From Pseudarthrobacter sp. NIBRBAC000502770 (lineage in GTDB: Bacteria > Actinomycetota > Actinomycetes > Actinomycetales > Micrococcaceae): DNA of 64,000 nucleotides. Of this stretch, positions 7,287-15,458 are shown one piece after another. The translations under genes and the position numbers were made by a program. The first letter of the stretch is position 1; every line of letters starts with the position of its first letter. Under the pieces are notes generated by a model, which ran no database searches, had not been told where the DNA came from, and worked only from the letters and a program-made list of their open reading frames with translations. The stretch lies in assembly GCF_006517815.1 (NCBI RefSeq), contig NZ_CP041197.1, forward strand, positions 10,327 to 74,326, read 5' to 3'.

Positions 7287-8630
7287 ATGAACACCACACC
7301 CACCCTCGAAATGCTCAACCCGGCCACCCTGACCGTGGACATCAACGTCCGCAAAGACGCCGCCCTGACCCCCGATTTCATTGCCAGCATCAAAGAGCAC
7401 GGCGTGATGGAACCCGTCATCGCCCACCGCAAGGACGACGGGACCGTGCACGTCCTGATGGGACAGCGCCGCACCCGCGCCGCCGTTGAAGCCGGACGCA
7501 CCAGCATCCCGGTGATGATCATCGAGTCCCCCGAGGAAGCAGAACGGATCGTGACCCAGGTCGTGGAGAACATCCAGCGCGCCGAACTGACCGAAGCGGA
7601 CGAGGCCGACGCCTACCACCAGCTGTCCCTGATCGGCGTCTCAGCCGCCGCGATCGCCAAGAAAACCGGACGCACCAAGACCATCGTGGAAGGGGCGCTG
7701 AAAGCCAAATCCTCGACCGCCGGATCCACCGCCCTGGGCAAGGGATACACCATCGACGAAGCGCTCATCATGGCCGAATTTGAAGGGGACCAGGACGCCA
7801 CGGAGGAATTAGAGTCCGTGATCGCGGACGAACCCGATCAGCTCCTGCACGTCGCGCAGATGCTCCGGGACCGCCGCGACCGCGCCGCCGCCCTCGCCGC
7901 ACTCATCGCCGAGCTCGAGGCGGAGGGCAAGACCATCGTGGAGGACGCCGGGCACTACTCCAACGAAGAGAACCTGTACGTCTCGGCCGCGAAGCGGGCC
8001 GACGGGAAACCGGCCACCGACGAGGACGCCAACGCCTACCTGATCAGCACCGACTACCGGGGCCAGCACAACGCCCAGCCCGTCATCACCGGCTGGCAGG
8101 ACCGGGGCTTCACCCCGAAGTACGAACGCTACGACGGCGGCACGCAGGCCCAGAAAGGCCCGATGACCGAGGAACAGAAAGCCGAGCGGAAAACCCTGAT
8201 CGCCAATAACCGCGAGATGGAAAGCGCCACGAAGGTCAGGCGTGAATTCGTGAAGACCCTGCTGTCGCGCAAGACCGCGCCGAAGGGCTGGCAGTACTTC
8301 ACCGTCCACGCCATCACCCACGACCCCGAAACCGCCAGCGGCTACGACGGCAAAGTCGCCACCGAGATGATCGGGGCCAAGACCGGAGAGGACACCGATC
8401 GGTGGGGCTGGAACCCGTTGCGGGACCACACCGCCAAAACCACCACACGCCCAGAATTCTCCCTCATCGCCCTGATCTGCGCCGGGTATGAAAAGACCCT
8501 CCAGAAAGACTCATGGCGGTCCGCCGAGAAGCGGCACTTCCACTACCTGAACCAGCTCACCACATGGGGATACACCGCCAGCGCCGTCGAGCAGATCATC
8601 ATCGACAATCACACCACCGACACCGAGTAA
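7287..8630 (+). CDS. ParB-like partition/nuclease-domain protein
   Basis: The 447-residue protein has an N-terminal ParB/Srx domain: NVRKDAAL at about 20, an IKEHGVMEPVIA segment at 35-46, the nucleotide-binding GQRRTRA box at 59-65 and ENIQRAELTEADEA at about 94. An HTH-like central segment, VSAAAIAKKTGRTKTIVEGAL, follows. The C-terminal 250 residues are not typical ParB. No ParA lies beside it; the only ParA-like ATPase in the window is in the secretion operon. It could be a partition protein or a ParB-like regulator. It is translated from leader copy C. Confidence 0.82.
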   Translation: MNTTPTLEMLNPATLTVDINVRKDAALTPDFIASIKEHGVMEPVIAHRKDDGTVHVLMGQRRTRAAVEAGRTSIPVMIIESPEEAERIVTQVVENIQRAELTEADEADAYHQLSLIGVSAAAIAKKTGRTKTIVEGALKAKSSTAGSTALGKGYTIDEALIMAEFEGDQDATEELESVIADEPDQLLHVAQMLRDRRDRAAALAALIAELEAEGKTIVEDAGHYSNEENLYVSAAKRADGKPATDEDANAYLISTDYRGQHNAQPVITGWQDRGFTPKYERYDGGTQAQKGPMTEEQKAERKTLIANNREMESATKVRREFVKTLLSRKTAPKGWQYFTVHAITHDPETASGYDGKVATEMIGAKTGEDTDRWGWNPLRDHTAKTTTRPEFSLIALICAGYEKTLQKDSWRSAEKRHFHYLNQLTTWGYTASAVEQIIIDNHTTDTE

Positions 8631-8642
8631 CCGGACAGTGAA

Positions 8643-8674
8643 CCGGGCGGCTGGCCCCAGGGGCAGCCGCCCGG
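8643..8674 (+). terminator. Terminator hairpin after parB
   Basis: Arms CCGGGCGGCTG (8643-8653) and CAGCCGCCCGG (8664-8674) pair perfectly, with additional GCCCC/GGGGC pairing inside. No U-run follows. Confidence 0.75.
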
Positions 8675-8856
8675 CCCACTCACCCCGGCAAGGGCCAGGA
8701 ACCTTCCAGAAGTGGGGCGGTCCGTCGCCCCGGGCGAACCACAGCAGCCACTCACCAGCGACGGACCGCCATTAACCGCGACCACGCGCCGGCGCACCAC
8801 CACCCCCGCGGGACCAGGAACAACGAGGTACCAGGCCGCGGCAGCACCACAAAACA

Positions 8857-8934
8857 GTTCAGCTAAGCTGAACCACATATTTCCTTTGCAGAGGGAAAAC
8901 CAGGCAGGGCCGGCTCACGCCGGCCCTGCCTTCT
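8857..8934 (+). ncRNA. Candidate antisense RNA element 2
   Basis: Hairpin GTTCAGCT-A-AGCTGAAC (8857-8873) is followed by a 20-nt element at 8879-8898 identical to 5507-5526, then a 12-bp terminator (8903-8930) and TTCTT. This copy has no associated protein gene on its strand and lies after the parB terminator, so it looks like a free-standing small RNA. Its loop TTTGCAG complements the leader loop CTGCAAA near the Shine-Dalgarno site. The 180 bp upstream (8680-8856) shows no gene and should hold its promoter, which I cannot place. Confidence 0.45.
8903..8930. terminator. Terminator between parB side and the leftward ATPase
   Basis: A perfect 12-bp stem, 8903-8914 with 8919-8930, has a 4-nt loop followed by TTCTT. 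It can also end leftward transcripts from the gene that stops at 8981. Confidence 0.85.
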
Positions 8935-8980
8935 TAACGTCACGCACGGACCTTCCGGAATGCCCTCGGCGGTCCGCGGA

Positions 8981-10354
8981 TTAGGCCAGGAGTCCGTCGC
9001 TCTTCCATTTCAAGGCATAAGCCAGGTATGGCTCCAGGATGTCGATTTCGCCGTGCCTGCGGGAGTTGTATTCGAACAAAGGCTGATGTTTGTTGTTTGG
9101 CAGGGACTCATCCGGTGCTGCTGCTGGTAGCTCGTCATCCTCGGTTTCAAGGTCATCCGCGTGTTGAGCGCTCAGCGTTCTGGAGGAGATCTTAGTGAGT
9201 TGGTTCAGCTTGGTAACGAGGTTGAGTCGCGCGTATTCATCGTTCGAACCGTTTGTCAGCAGCTGTGTGACGATAGGTTTCAAGTCGCGAACCTTCGTCG
9301 AAAGGACCGGGCCGCCGGCCTTTAGGGCAGCGAAGATTAGCTGGTATCCGTCCAATTTGCGGCCGTCCTGCAAGTCAAATACCCGACGGTCCTGACCTCG
9401 TACCGGAGGTCCGAAGACCAAGGTCTCGAGCCATTCGTAGGCCCTCTCATCCACCTGTTCCTCGAAGAAATCGGACCACGTCGCAGGAGCCTGAAGGGGC
9501 GTGGGCTGCTGTTGCTCTACCTTGATGCCGTTGACGTCGCGGACAAAGCTGAGGCACAGCGCCTGCATGAGCTGAGGGCTACCGTAACTTTCACGGGCTA
9601 GCATTTGTCCGTATGCGCCGCTGGGGTCCAGGAGATTGAGTTTGTGGAAACCGAGCTTAGCTATCTCTTCTAGCTCAGAGAGTGTCCATCCCTCCAGCGT
9701 TGCCACTTTGTTCCGACCGATCATGTCCTGGATTTGGGTCACTGCTTCGTTGCGGTGATGAGGCAATGTGATGAGTACGCCAGTGGCGCCATTTGCGCAG
9801 AGTCCCTTGAGGCTGGCGACAACCTGAGCGCGCACGGAGGGCGGCATGTAGTGGAAGTCATCGATGATGATTACAGCAGATTGATCGACTTCGTTCAGGG
9901 CGCGAATGGCCGCCGTGACAGCTTGGTCTGCGGGAATTTCGGCGGACCAACCCTTGGCAATAATGCGCGAGTGCTCGCCGCCAATTTGGCTTTCGGCGCT
10001 ACCAAGCAGGAGGTCGAGCTTGGCTTTGAATCCCCATTTCGAGGTGTCACCATTTGTCTTGTTGCCATTTTGGGACGTTGGTATGTCGAGTTGGGCCGCT
10101 AGACGTACCCAGAAATCCTTGGCATCGGTGATCCAGCTGCCGTCAATGTAAAAGGCATCGGGCACAGTCCTGCGAACCAATACCGTTTTGCCCATTTTCG
10201 TGGGGCCTACCACAGGGATGAGGTATCCCTTCTGGTGCACATATTGGCGGATCCTGGCGACCTGGGGAGCATTTTCCCGTTCGACATGTGTGTATTCGGA
10301 GTCGAGCCCAGGCACAAAGACCTTATCGACAGCTAGCAAGGGTTTTGAGGTCAT
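8981..10354 (-). CDS. P-loop ATPase of an unrecognised two-gene system
   Basis: The 457-residue protein has Walker A GPTKMGKT at about residues 50-57 and Walker B VIIIDDFHYMP at about 160-170. A sensor-like segment, GVLITLPHHRNEA, follows, then a helical C-terminal half ending in a region rich in Asp/Glu. The layout is that of AAA/STAND-type ATPases, but no named family is recognised. Base composition is visibly less GC-rich than the flanking plasmid genes, which suggests recent acquisition. It is preceded by a membrane protein gene on the same strand (10537-11505) with a 182-bp gap. A defence or membrane-signalling role is speculation. Confidence 0.75.
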   Translation of the reverse strand: MTSKPLLAVDKVFVPGLDSEYTHVERENAPQVARIRQYVHQKGYLIPVVGPTKMGKTVLVRRTVPDAFYIDGSWITDAKDFWVRLAAQLDIPTSQNGNKTNGDTSKWGFKAKLDLLLGSAESQIGGEHSRIIAKGWSAEIPADQAVTAAIRALNEVDQSAVIIIDDFHYMPPSVRAQVVASLKGLCANGATGVLITLPHHRNEAVTQIQDMIGRNKVATLEGWTLSELEEIAKLGFHKLNLLDPSGAYGQMLARESYGSPQLMQALCLSFVRDVNGIKVEQQQPTPLQAPATWSDFFEEQVDERAYEWLETLVFGPPVRGQDRRVFDLQDGRKLDGYQLIFAALKAGGPVLSTKVRDLKPIVTQLLTNGSNDEYARLNLVTKLNQLTKISSRTLSAQHADDLETEDDELPAAAPDESLPNNKHQPLFEYNSRRHGEIDILEPYLAYALKWKSDGLLA

Positions 10355-10536
10355 GGCTAGAGCCTACGACGGCCGCCCTCGTGCACCCTCGTTCTTCGCT
10401 GCTGATGTGTGGCGGTTCGCGAGGAGAAAGGAAAACCTGGCTTTCCATGACTGCGGGACCTTGCGCTGCTTTAGATCCGAAAGTCAGTCAAAAGCGATCG
10501 CTCACGATGTGTCGGAGTCTCTTGGGAAGGAAGGCG

Positions 10537-11505
10537 TCACTCGCTGGCTACGGTTTGTTCCTCATTGGCGCCGATCTTTCGCCAGAACCACACAACATAG
10601 CCAAGGATGGCTAGTAGCCCAACGACGAAGCTGACGATGAGACCAACCTTCGCCCAATTTGCCAAGGCATCCGGCTCAAGGGCCATCACAACCACTGGCA
10701 CTAGGATCCCCAAGAGTGAGAGGACGCCTAGCATCCAAATCGCGGAAAGAACCCCGAGCGGCTTACCAACCCGAACCAACTCGTCATTCAAGCGGCTCCG
10801 CTCGGCGATAGCTGACTTGAGTTGCGTACTCAAATCCGACTCGGCCCGAAGTGCTTCATCAGCCCGTCGGGCATTTACTTCATGCACCCAAGGGGGCGTT
10901 ATGCCGGCGATCAATGATCGATGATCGAATGCGCCTCCAAACATCCCAGGAGGTGAGGGCAGCCGCTTCCGCAGATGTTCGAACGCGCTCTCGTACAGAT
11001 CTCGATCAGTGTCGATGGAAAGACCACGGGCGACAAGGTCCTCAAGGTCCAGCTCTCGGGTATCGCCTCTCCTGAAGGCCGCCTTAATGTCTTTCACCGC
11101 CTGCACGGTGCGCTCCCGCAATTCAAGTGCGTACGGCTTGAGCTCCTCCTCGGTAGTTCCCCTCGGAACAAAGTCATGAAGCATTTCGTCCAAATCCAGT
11201 TCGGGATCCTCAAGGAACTTATCCACAGCCTCGTCATGGAAATCTCGTTGAGCCCTTCCGAGCCTTACCTTGCGGGCATCGTCCAGATCCGATTGGACAT
11301 GGGATATGCGACCTGAAGCTGCGGCCAGAAGCCGTCGAAGTCCTTCTCTTTCGCTAGAGATGGCCACTAGGCGGCTCACAAGAAACCCGCCGATAATGGC
11401 AACGAGAACGGCTGAGGCCTGGCTTAGCGTAGCCAAAAGGGTACTTGGATCACCGGCATTCTGTTGCGGCGCATTGACGATCACGGTGATCGGGTCGCAC
11501 TGCAT
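10537..11505 (-). CDS. Membrane protein with cytoplasmic coiled-coil domain, partner of the ATPase
   Basis: From ATG 11505 this is 322 residues; the frame stays open to a TTG at 11628, but the extension is basic and unconvincing. One TM lies near the N-terminus (SAVLVAIIGGFLVSRL). About 200 helical, charged residues follow with coiled-coil character. Two C-terminal TMs lie around VLSLLGILVPVVVMAL and LIVSFVVGLLAILGYVVW. Proteins with an N-terminal AVLVAIIGGFLVSRL helix are widespread but uncharacterised. Lower GC matches the neighbouring ATPase, and both may form one module. Confidence 0.72.
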   Translation of the reverse strand: MQCDPITVIVNAPQQNAGDPSTLLATLSQASAVLVAIIGGFLVSRLVAISSEREGLRRLLAAASGRISHVQSDLDDARKVRLGRAQRDFHDEAVDKFLEDPELDLDEMLHDFVPRGTTEEELKPYALELRERTVQAVKDIKAAFRRGDTRELDLEDLVARGLSIDTDRDLYESAFEHLRKRLPSPPGMFGGAFDHRSLIAGITPPWVHEVNARRADEALRAESDLSTQLKSAIAERSRLNDELVRVGKPLGVLSAIWMLGVLSLLGILVPVVVMALEPDALANWAKVGLIVSFVVGLLAILGYVVWFWRKIGANEEQTVASE

Positions 11506-11716
11506 GACGGTCTGGAGTAACGGTGTTCTGGAGAAGCATGAAAGGAATTCGGATGAGACCACCGATCGATAATAGACGTGGCCTCGGCGGGAACGCCTCC
11601 TGAAGGGTTCCAGTTTCGAAGTGGTCAAGGGTGGTGATGAGCCCGGGCGGCCACGGCGATGCTCAGGGGAATCGAGCTGCGGCGTTCCCGTTTCGTACTT
11701 GAGGCCTCCAAGGTGG

Positions 11717-11848
11717 CGTCAAAAACGACCGTTTCTTACCGAATCCGGGCAAGCCTCCTAAAAACAGCCGGATTGCCCCAATAGGGTTGGTCAGAACTGG
11801 TTTCCGAAATGAAATCCGGTCAAAACGTGAGGTGGAGGGTTTTTGACG
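11717..11848. other. Candidate res (resolution) site
   Basis: A 10-bp inverted repeat, CGTCAAAAAC at 11717-11726 and GTTTTTGACG at 11839-11848, spans about 130 bp immediately before the resolvase start, with a related GGTCAAAACGT in between (near 11818). That is the size and placement of Tn3-type res sites, which carry three resolvase-binding subsites. The assignment is by pattern only. Confidence 0.5.
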
Positions 11849-12438
11849 TGTCGGGCAATGTGATCGGCTATGCGAGGGTCAGCACCCGGGGGCAGTCTCT
11901 GGATTCCCAGGTTGATGCGCTGGTGTCGGCGGGGGCGGTCCGCGTGTTTCAGGAATACGCTTCCGGGGCGACGCAGGCCCGGGCGCGGTGGATGGAGTGC
12001 CTGGACTACCTGCAACCGGGCAACGTCCTGATGGTTGCTGACCTCACCAGGCTGGGTCGTAGCACGGCGGATCTGGCTGACATTGTGACAGTGCTGGGGC
12101 GGCGGGGGATAGGGTTCCGTTCCCTGGCCGAGCCATGGCTAGATACCACCAGTGCGCACGGCAAGCTCATCTTTGACATGTTCGCCTCCCTGGCAGAGTA
12201 CGAGCGTTCGAGGTTGTCCGAAAGGACAAAGGCTGGCCTGGCTGCGGCGAAGGCGCGCGGCCGGCTGGGTGGACGCCCCCGCACCATGACGGCGGGGAAG
12301 CTTGAAACGGCCCGACAGTTACGCGGCGAGGGTCATACCTTGAAGGAGACAGCTCAAAGGCTTAGCGTCAGCGTCTCATCGCTGACCAGGGCCCTCAGTC
12401 AAAACGGAGTCCCGGAAACCAAGTCCGCACGCTCTTAG
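11848..12438 (+). CDS. Serine recombinase (resolvase/invertase family)
   Basis: The 196-residue reading starts at GTG 11848, preceded by GAGGTGGAGGG. The N-terminal catalytic domain has the nucleophile Ser12 in YARVSTRGQ, and DLTRLGRST and FASLAEYERSRLSERT are typical of Tn3-family resolvases. A C-terminal HTH follows (TLKETAQRLSVSVSSLTRAL). No transposase gene is nearby. It may resolve plasmid multimers or be a relic of the transposon that brought the mercury genes, which begin 0.9 kb downstream. Confidence 0.92.
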   Translation: MSGNVIGYARVSTRGQSLDSQVDALVSAGAVRVFQEYASGATQARARWMECLDYLQPGNVLMVADLTRLGRSTADLADIVTVLGRRGIGFRSLAEPWLDTTSAHGKLIFDMFASLAEYERSRLSERTKAGLAAAKARGRLGGRPRTMTAGKLETARQLRGEGHTLKETAQRLSVSVSSLTRALSQNGVPETKSARS

Positions 12439-12519
12439 CTGTCTAGCCCTGAGCTCCGCACCCTCGATTCTCAAAATCCGATTGTGAGAGAGGCACCAGC
12501 CGGGCGGGGCCGGTTTTCG

Positions 12520-13200
12520 TCAGCGCGCAGCTGCCAGGGCCGCGGGAAGTTCGGTCAGGGCTGTGATGATGAATTCAGGAGTCTCAAAGTGGCCCGGGTA
12601 GCTACCCCCGGTCCTGTTCAGCCAGGCCGTGCGCAATCCGGCGCGGGCGGCGCCGTGGATGTCCCACGGATGCACGGCGACCAGCAGCATGCCGGCCGGG
12701 TCAGCCCCGGAAGCAGCGGCGGCATATTCATAAGAGGCCCGGGCAGGCTTCCAGGCGGGCGCGTCTTCGACCGAAAGCAGCGATTCGAACGCGTCCCGGA
12801 TCCCGGCTTCGCTGAACAGCTTGTCGGCGATCTGGGCGGAGCCGTTGCTGAGCGTGATCAGTCGGAACCCTGCAGCGGCGAGTGCCCTGATCCCCTCGGG
12901 TACATCTGGATGTACCCCGAGGCCGGTCATGCCGGCCATGACATGGTCGACCGCTGCGGCGAGGGGGCGGTTGAGTTCCACGCCGGTCAGGAGTCCCCGG
13001 AGTGCGTCGGCCCCGATGGCGGCGAATGAGCCGTTGTCTCCGCTGGCCGTCAGTGCGAAGCCGTCACGTAGCAGTGTGGCGAACCAGAGTTTGGCCAGTT
13101 CAGCCGGCGCTCCGACCTGGCTGAAGCGTTCCCCCATGGGTGACATGTCTGACAGGGTTTCGTTGACATCAAAGACAATGACTGAAATGGCGGTGGTCAT
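12520..13200 (-). CDS. Haloacid dehalogenase, type II (HAD superfamily)
   Basis: The 226-residue protein starts at ATG 13200 with AGGAG 7 nt upstream. It has the HAD nucleophile Asp11 in VIVFDVNETL, motif II Ser/Asn in ITLSNGS at about 120, and Lys in PAWKPARASYEYA. The sequence matches type II 2-haloacid dehalogenases, which hydrolyse L-2-haloalkanoic acids. Substrate cannot be read from the sequence, and a general phosphatase role is possible. It lies between the resolvase and merR and is transcribed toward the resolvase. Confidence 0.88.
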   Translation of the reverse strand: MTTAISVIVFDVNETLSDMSPMGERFSQVGAPAELAKLWFATLLRDGFALTASGDNGSFAAIGADALRGLLTGVELNRPLAAAVDHVMAGMTGLGVHPDVPEGIRALAAAGFRLITLSNGSAQIADKLFSEAGIRDAFESLLSVEDAPAWKPARASYEYAAAASGADPAGMLLVAVHPWDIHGAARAGLRTAWLNRTGGSYPGHFETPEFIITALTELPAALAAAR

Positions 13201-13293
13201 GGATTCTCCTGTGGTCGCATGTACGTCTTGAGTGCAAGTCTGCCGGGCACTGGGGAATTCAGTAGCGGCCAACTGGCAGGGCCGTGGCTTTCG

Positions 13294-13686
13294 TTAGAGG
13301 TAGCTGCAGATGCGTTCGGGGTCGCAGGATGCGGGGTTTCCTGCGGCCGCGGCGTCATGGAATTCGGCGACGGTTGCCCGGAGCGCTGTGAGTTCGGCGA
13401 TCTGGGCATCGAGGTGGCGGAGTTGACTGGCCAGCAGATCCTTCACGTGTACGCAGGGGGCCTGCCCGAGGTCGCGGACGGTGAGGATGTCGCTGATCTG
13501 GGCCAGGGTCAGTCCGGCGGTGCGGCCGCGGCGGATGAATTCCAGCCGGCTGACCGTCTCGTGGGGATAGTCGCGGTATCCGTTCGGGGCCCTGTCGGCG
13601 GCCGGCAGCAGGCCCCGGTCCTCGTAGAACCGCAGTGTCTTAGCCGTCAAGCCCGCAGCTGCGGCGGTCTCGCCAATGCGCATCAT
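13294..13686 (-). CDS. merR: MerR-family mercury-responsive regulator
   Basis: The 130-residue protein has an N-terminal winged HTH (RIGETAAAAGLTAKTLRFYEDRGLL), a dimerisation helix and cysteines 78, 121 and 127. The spacing resembles the Hg(II)-binding triad of MerR from Tn501 (82, 117, 126). It is divergent from merA. A perfect operator lies 30 bp upstream of its start and two related operators sit before merA and before the transporter operon, so it should control all three units. CueR- or ZntR-like metal sensing is less likely given the neighbours. Confidence 0.92.
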   Translation of the reverse strand: MMRIGETAAAAGLTAKTLRFYEDRGLLPAADRAPNGYRDYPHETVSRLEFIRRGRTAGLTLAQISDILTVRDLGQAPCVHVKDLLASQLRHLDAQIAELTALRATVAEFHDAAAAGNPASCDPERICSYL

Positions 13687-13715
13687 GCACCTCTTCGTCC
13701 CGGGGAATTTCCCTC

Positions 13716-13743
13716 TTGACCTTCCAGTCTACTGGAAGGTCAA
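13716..13743. promoter_or_regulatory. MerR operator 1 (merR promoter)
   Basis: A perfect inverted repeat, TTGACCTTCCAG-TCTA-CTGGAAGGTCAA. TTGACC on either strand can serve as -35, with the dyad filling an unusually long 19-bp spacer as in MerR-type promoters. Confidence 0.92.
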
Positions 13744-13861
13744 TAACGGGCACCGCAGGAACATGTGTGGGCCACCCCGGACCGAGGGGAACTCATCTTT
13801 TTCTTGGGGGGTGAAGCCGGGACGGGGCTCCGCGCTTGTGTGCCGGCGATGAGTCCACCTC

Positions 13862-13891
13862 TTGACCTTCCCCCGTGGTGGAAGGTGCAGA
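13862..13891 (+). promoter_or_regulatory. MerR operator 2 / merA promoter
   Basis: The -35 TTGACC (13862-13867) is followed by dyad ACCTTCC-N8-GGAAGGT (13865-13886). The -10 region falls at about 13887-13892 after a 19-bp spacer. The same arrangement recurs at 21045-21070. Confidence 0.85.
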
Positions 13892-13966
13892 CTTGGGGCA
13901 GACCCATTCACGAGGCGCCGTTGCGGATATTGCAGGCGGCGCTGCTGTATGACTTTGGAGGATTTC

Positions 13967-15409
13967 ATGTCTGAACCAACACCTGATTTTGATCTGGCCA
14001 TCATCGGTTCCGGCGGCGGGGCGTTCGCGGCCGCGATCCGGGCGACCAACCTGGGCAAACGCGTGCTGATGATCGAGCGTTCCACCGTCGGCGGGACGTG
14101 CGTGAACACCGGCTGTGTGCCGTCCAAGGCGCTCCTCGCGGCGGCCGAGGCCCGACACGTTGCCCTGGACGCTTCCGGCCGGTTCCCCGGCATCAGCACC
14201 TCTGCCGAGCCGGTGGATATGGGTGCGCTCGTCGGCGGGAAACGTTCCCTTGTGGAGACGATGCGCGCGGATAAGTACGTGGACCTAGCGGCGGATTACG
14301 GCTGGGAGCTGCGTCAGGGCAACGCCGTTTTCGCCGGCACCCCGCAGGAACCGGTCCTGGAAATCACCGGTGAGGGCGGCGCACGCGAGTCCGTCACTGC
14401 GGCGCACTATCTGGTGGCCACAGGCTCCAGTCCTTGGGCGCCCCCGATCGAGGGACTGCAGGACACGGACTACGTGACGTCAACCACGGCGATGGAACTG
14501 GACGAGGTTCCGGACTCTTTGCTGGTGCTCGGCGGCGGCTATGTGGCGCTGGAACAGGCCCAGCTCTTCGCCCGGCTCGGGTCCAAGGTGACCATGCTGG
14601 TCCGGTCCCGGCTGGCATCGGCCGAGGAACCCGAAGCGTCCCGGGCCCTGATGGGCGTCTTCGCCGATGAGGGCATCCGCGTGGTCCGCCGTGCCGCCGT
14701 TTCCGCCGTACGGACCGACCCGGCCACCGGAGAGATCGTCGCGACCGCTGCCGTCTCAGGCGGGCAAGAAGAATTCCGGGCCACCCGGCTGCTCGTCGCC
14801 ATGGGCCGGCGCCCGGTCACCGACGGCCTGAACCTGGACGCCGTCGGCGTCAAGACCGGGGACGGCGGAGAGATCCTGGTCAACAGCCAGCTGACCAGCT
14901 CCAACGACCGGATCTGGGCAGCCGGGGACGTGACCGGACACCGCGAATTCGTCTACGTCGCAGCCGCCCACGGCTCCCTGGCCGTCGAAAACGCCTTCAA
15001 CAACGCAGGCCGCGAGGTCGACTACCGGCACCTGCCCCGTGTCACCTTCACCAGCCCCGCGCTGGCCGCGGTCGGGATGACCGATAAGGAAGCCAACGCG
15101 GCGGGCATCCGGTGCGAGTGCCGGGTCCTGCCCTTGGAATACGTGCCCCGGGCCCTGGTGAACAGGGACACCCGCGGTTTTATCAAGATCGTCGCAGACG
15201 CCTCCACCGGGCGGATTGTGGGAATCACCGCCGTGGGCAAGGAAGCAGGAGACCTCGCCGCCGCCGGTGTCTACATCCTCGAGGCAGGCATGACCGTGCA
15301 CCAGGTGGCGAACCTCTGGTCCCCGTACCTGACCATGGCCGAGGGGATCAAGATCGCGGCCCAGTCCTTCAGTACCGACATCTCCAAACTCTCTTGCTGC
15401 GCCTCCTGA
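13967..15409 (+). CDS. merA: Mercuric reductase MerA
   Basis: The 480-residue flavoprotein starts at ATG 13967 with GGAGG upstream. It has an FAD-binding GSGGGAFAAA motif at 14-23 and the redox-active pair Cys45/Cys50 in GGTCVNTGCVPSK. An NAD(P)H-binding GGGYVALE segment lies near 190, and a dimerisation domain ends in the vicinal Cys477-Cys478 that delivers Hg(II) to the active site. It reduces Hg(II) to Hg(0) in the cytoplasm with NADPH. There is no N-terminal HMA domain, as in many actinobacterial MerA. merB follows 49 nt downstream. Confidence 0.97.
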   Translation: MSEPTPDFDLAIIGSGGGAFAAAIRATNLGKRVLMIERSTVGGTCVNTGCVPSKALLAAAEARHVALDASGRFPGISTSAEPVDMGALVGGKRSLVETMRADKYVDLAADYGWELRQGNAVFAGTPQEPVLEITGEGGARESVTAAHYLVATGSSPWAPPIEGLQDTDYVTSTTAMELDEVPDSLLVLGGGYVALEQAQLFARLGSKVTMLVRSRLASAEEPEASRALMGVFADEGIRVVRRAAVSAVRTDPATGEIVATAAVSGGQEEFRATRLLVAMGRRPVTDGLNLDAVGVKTGDGGEILVNSQLTSSNDRIWAAGDVTGHREFVYVAAAHGSLAVENAFNNAGREVDYRHLPRVTFTSPALAAVGMTDKEANAAGIRCECRVLPLEYVPRALVNRDTRGFIKIVADASTGRIVGITAVGKEAGDLAAAGVYILEAGMTVHQVANLWSPYLTMAEGIKIAAQSFSTDISKLSCCAS

Positions 15410-15458
15410 CGCCTGCCTGTCAGTCTCACGGCCCAATCCCCAACCGAAGGGAAAAACG

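Noticed and set aside
8609..8878. An 89-codon minus-strand frame starting just after the sequence AAAGGAAAT at the second 20-nt element
   Set aside because: The start has a plausible ribosome site, but the frame crosses the parB terminator and the parB 3' end and has no coding character. It remains the main rival to the antisense-RNA reading of that element.
13765..13974. A possible small mer gene between merR and merA
   Set aside because: The frame spans the merA promoter and operator and has no cysteines in a MerP/MerT pattern.
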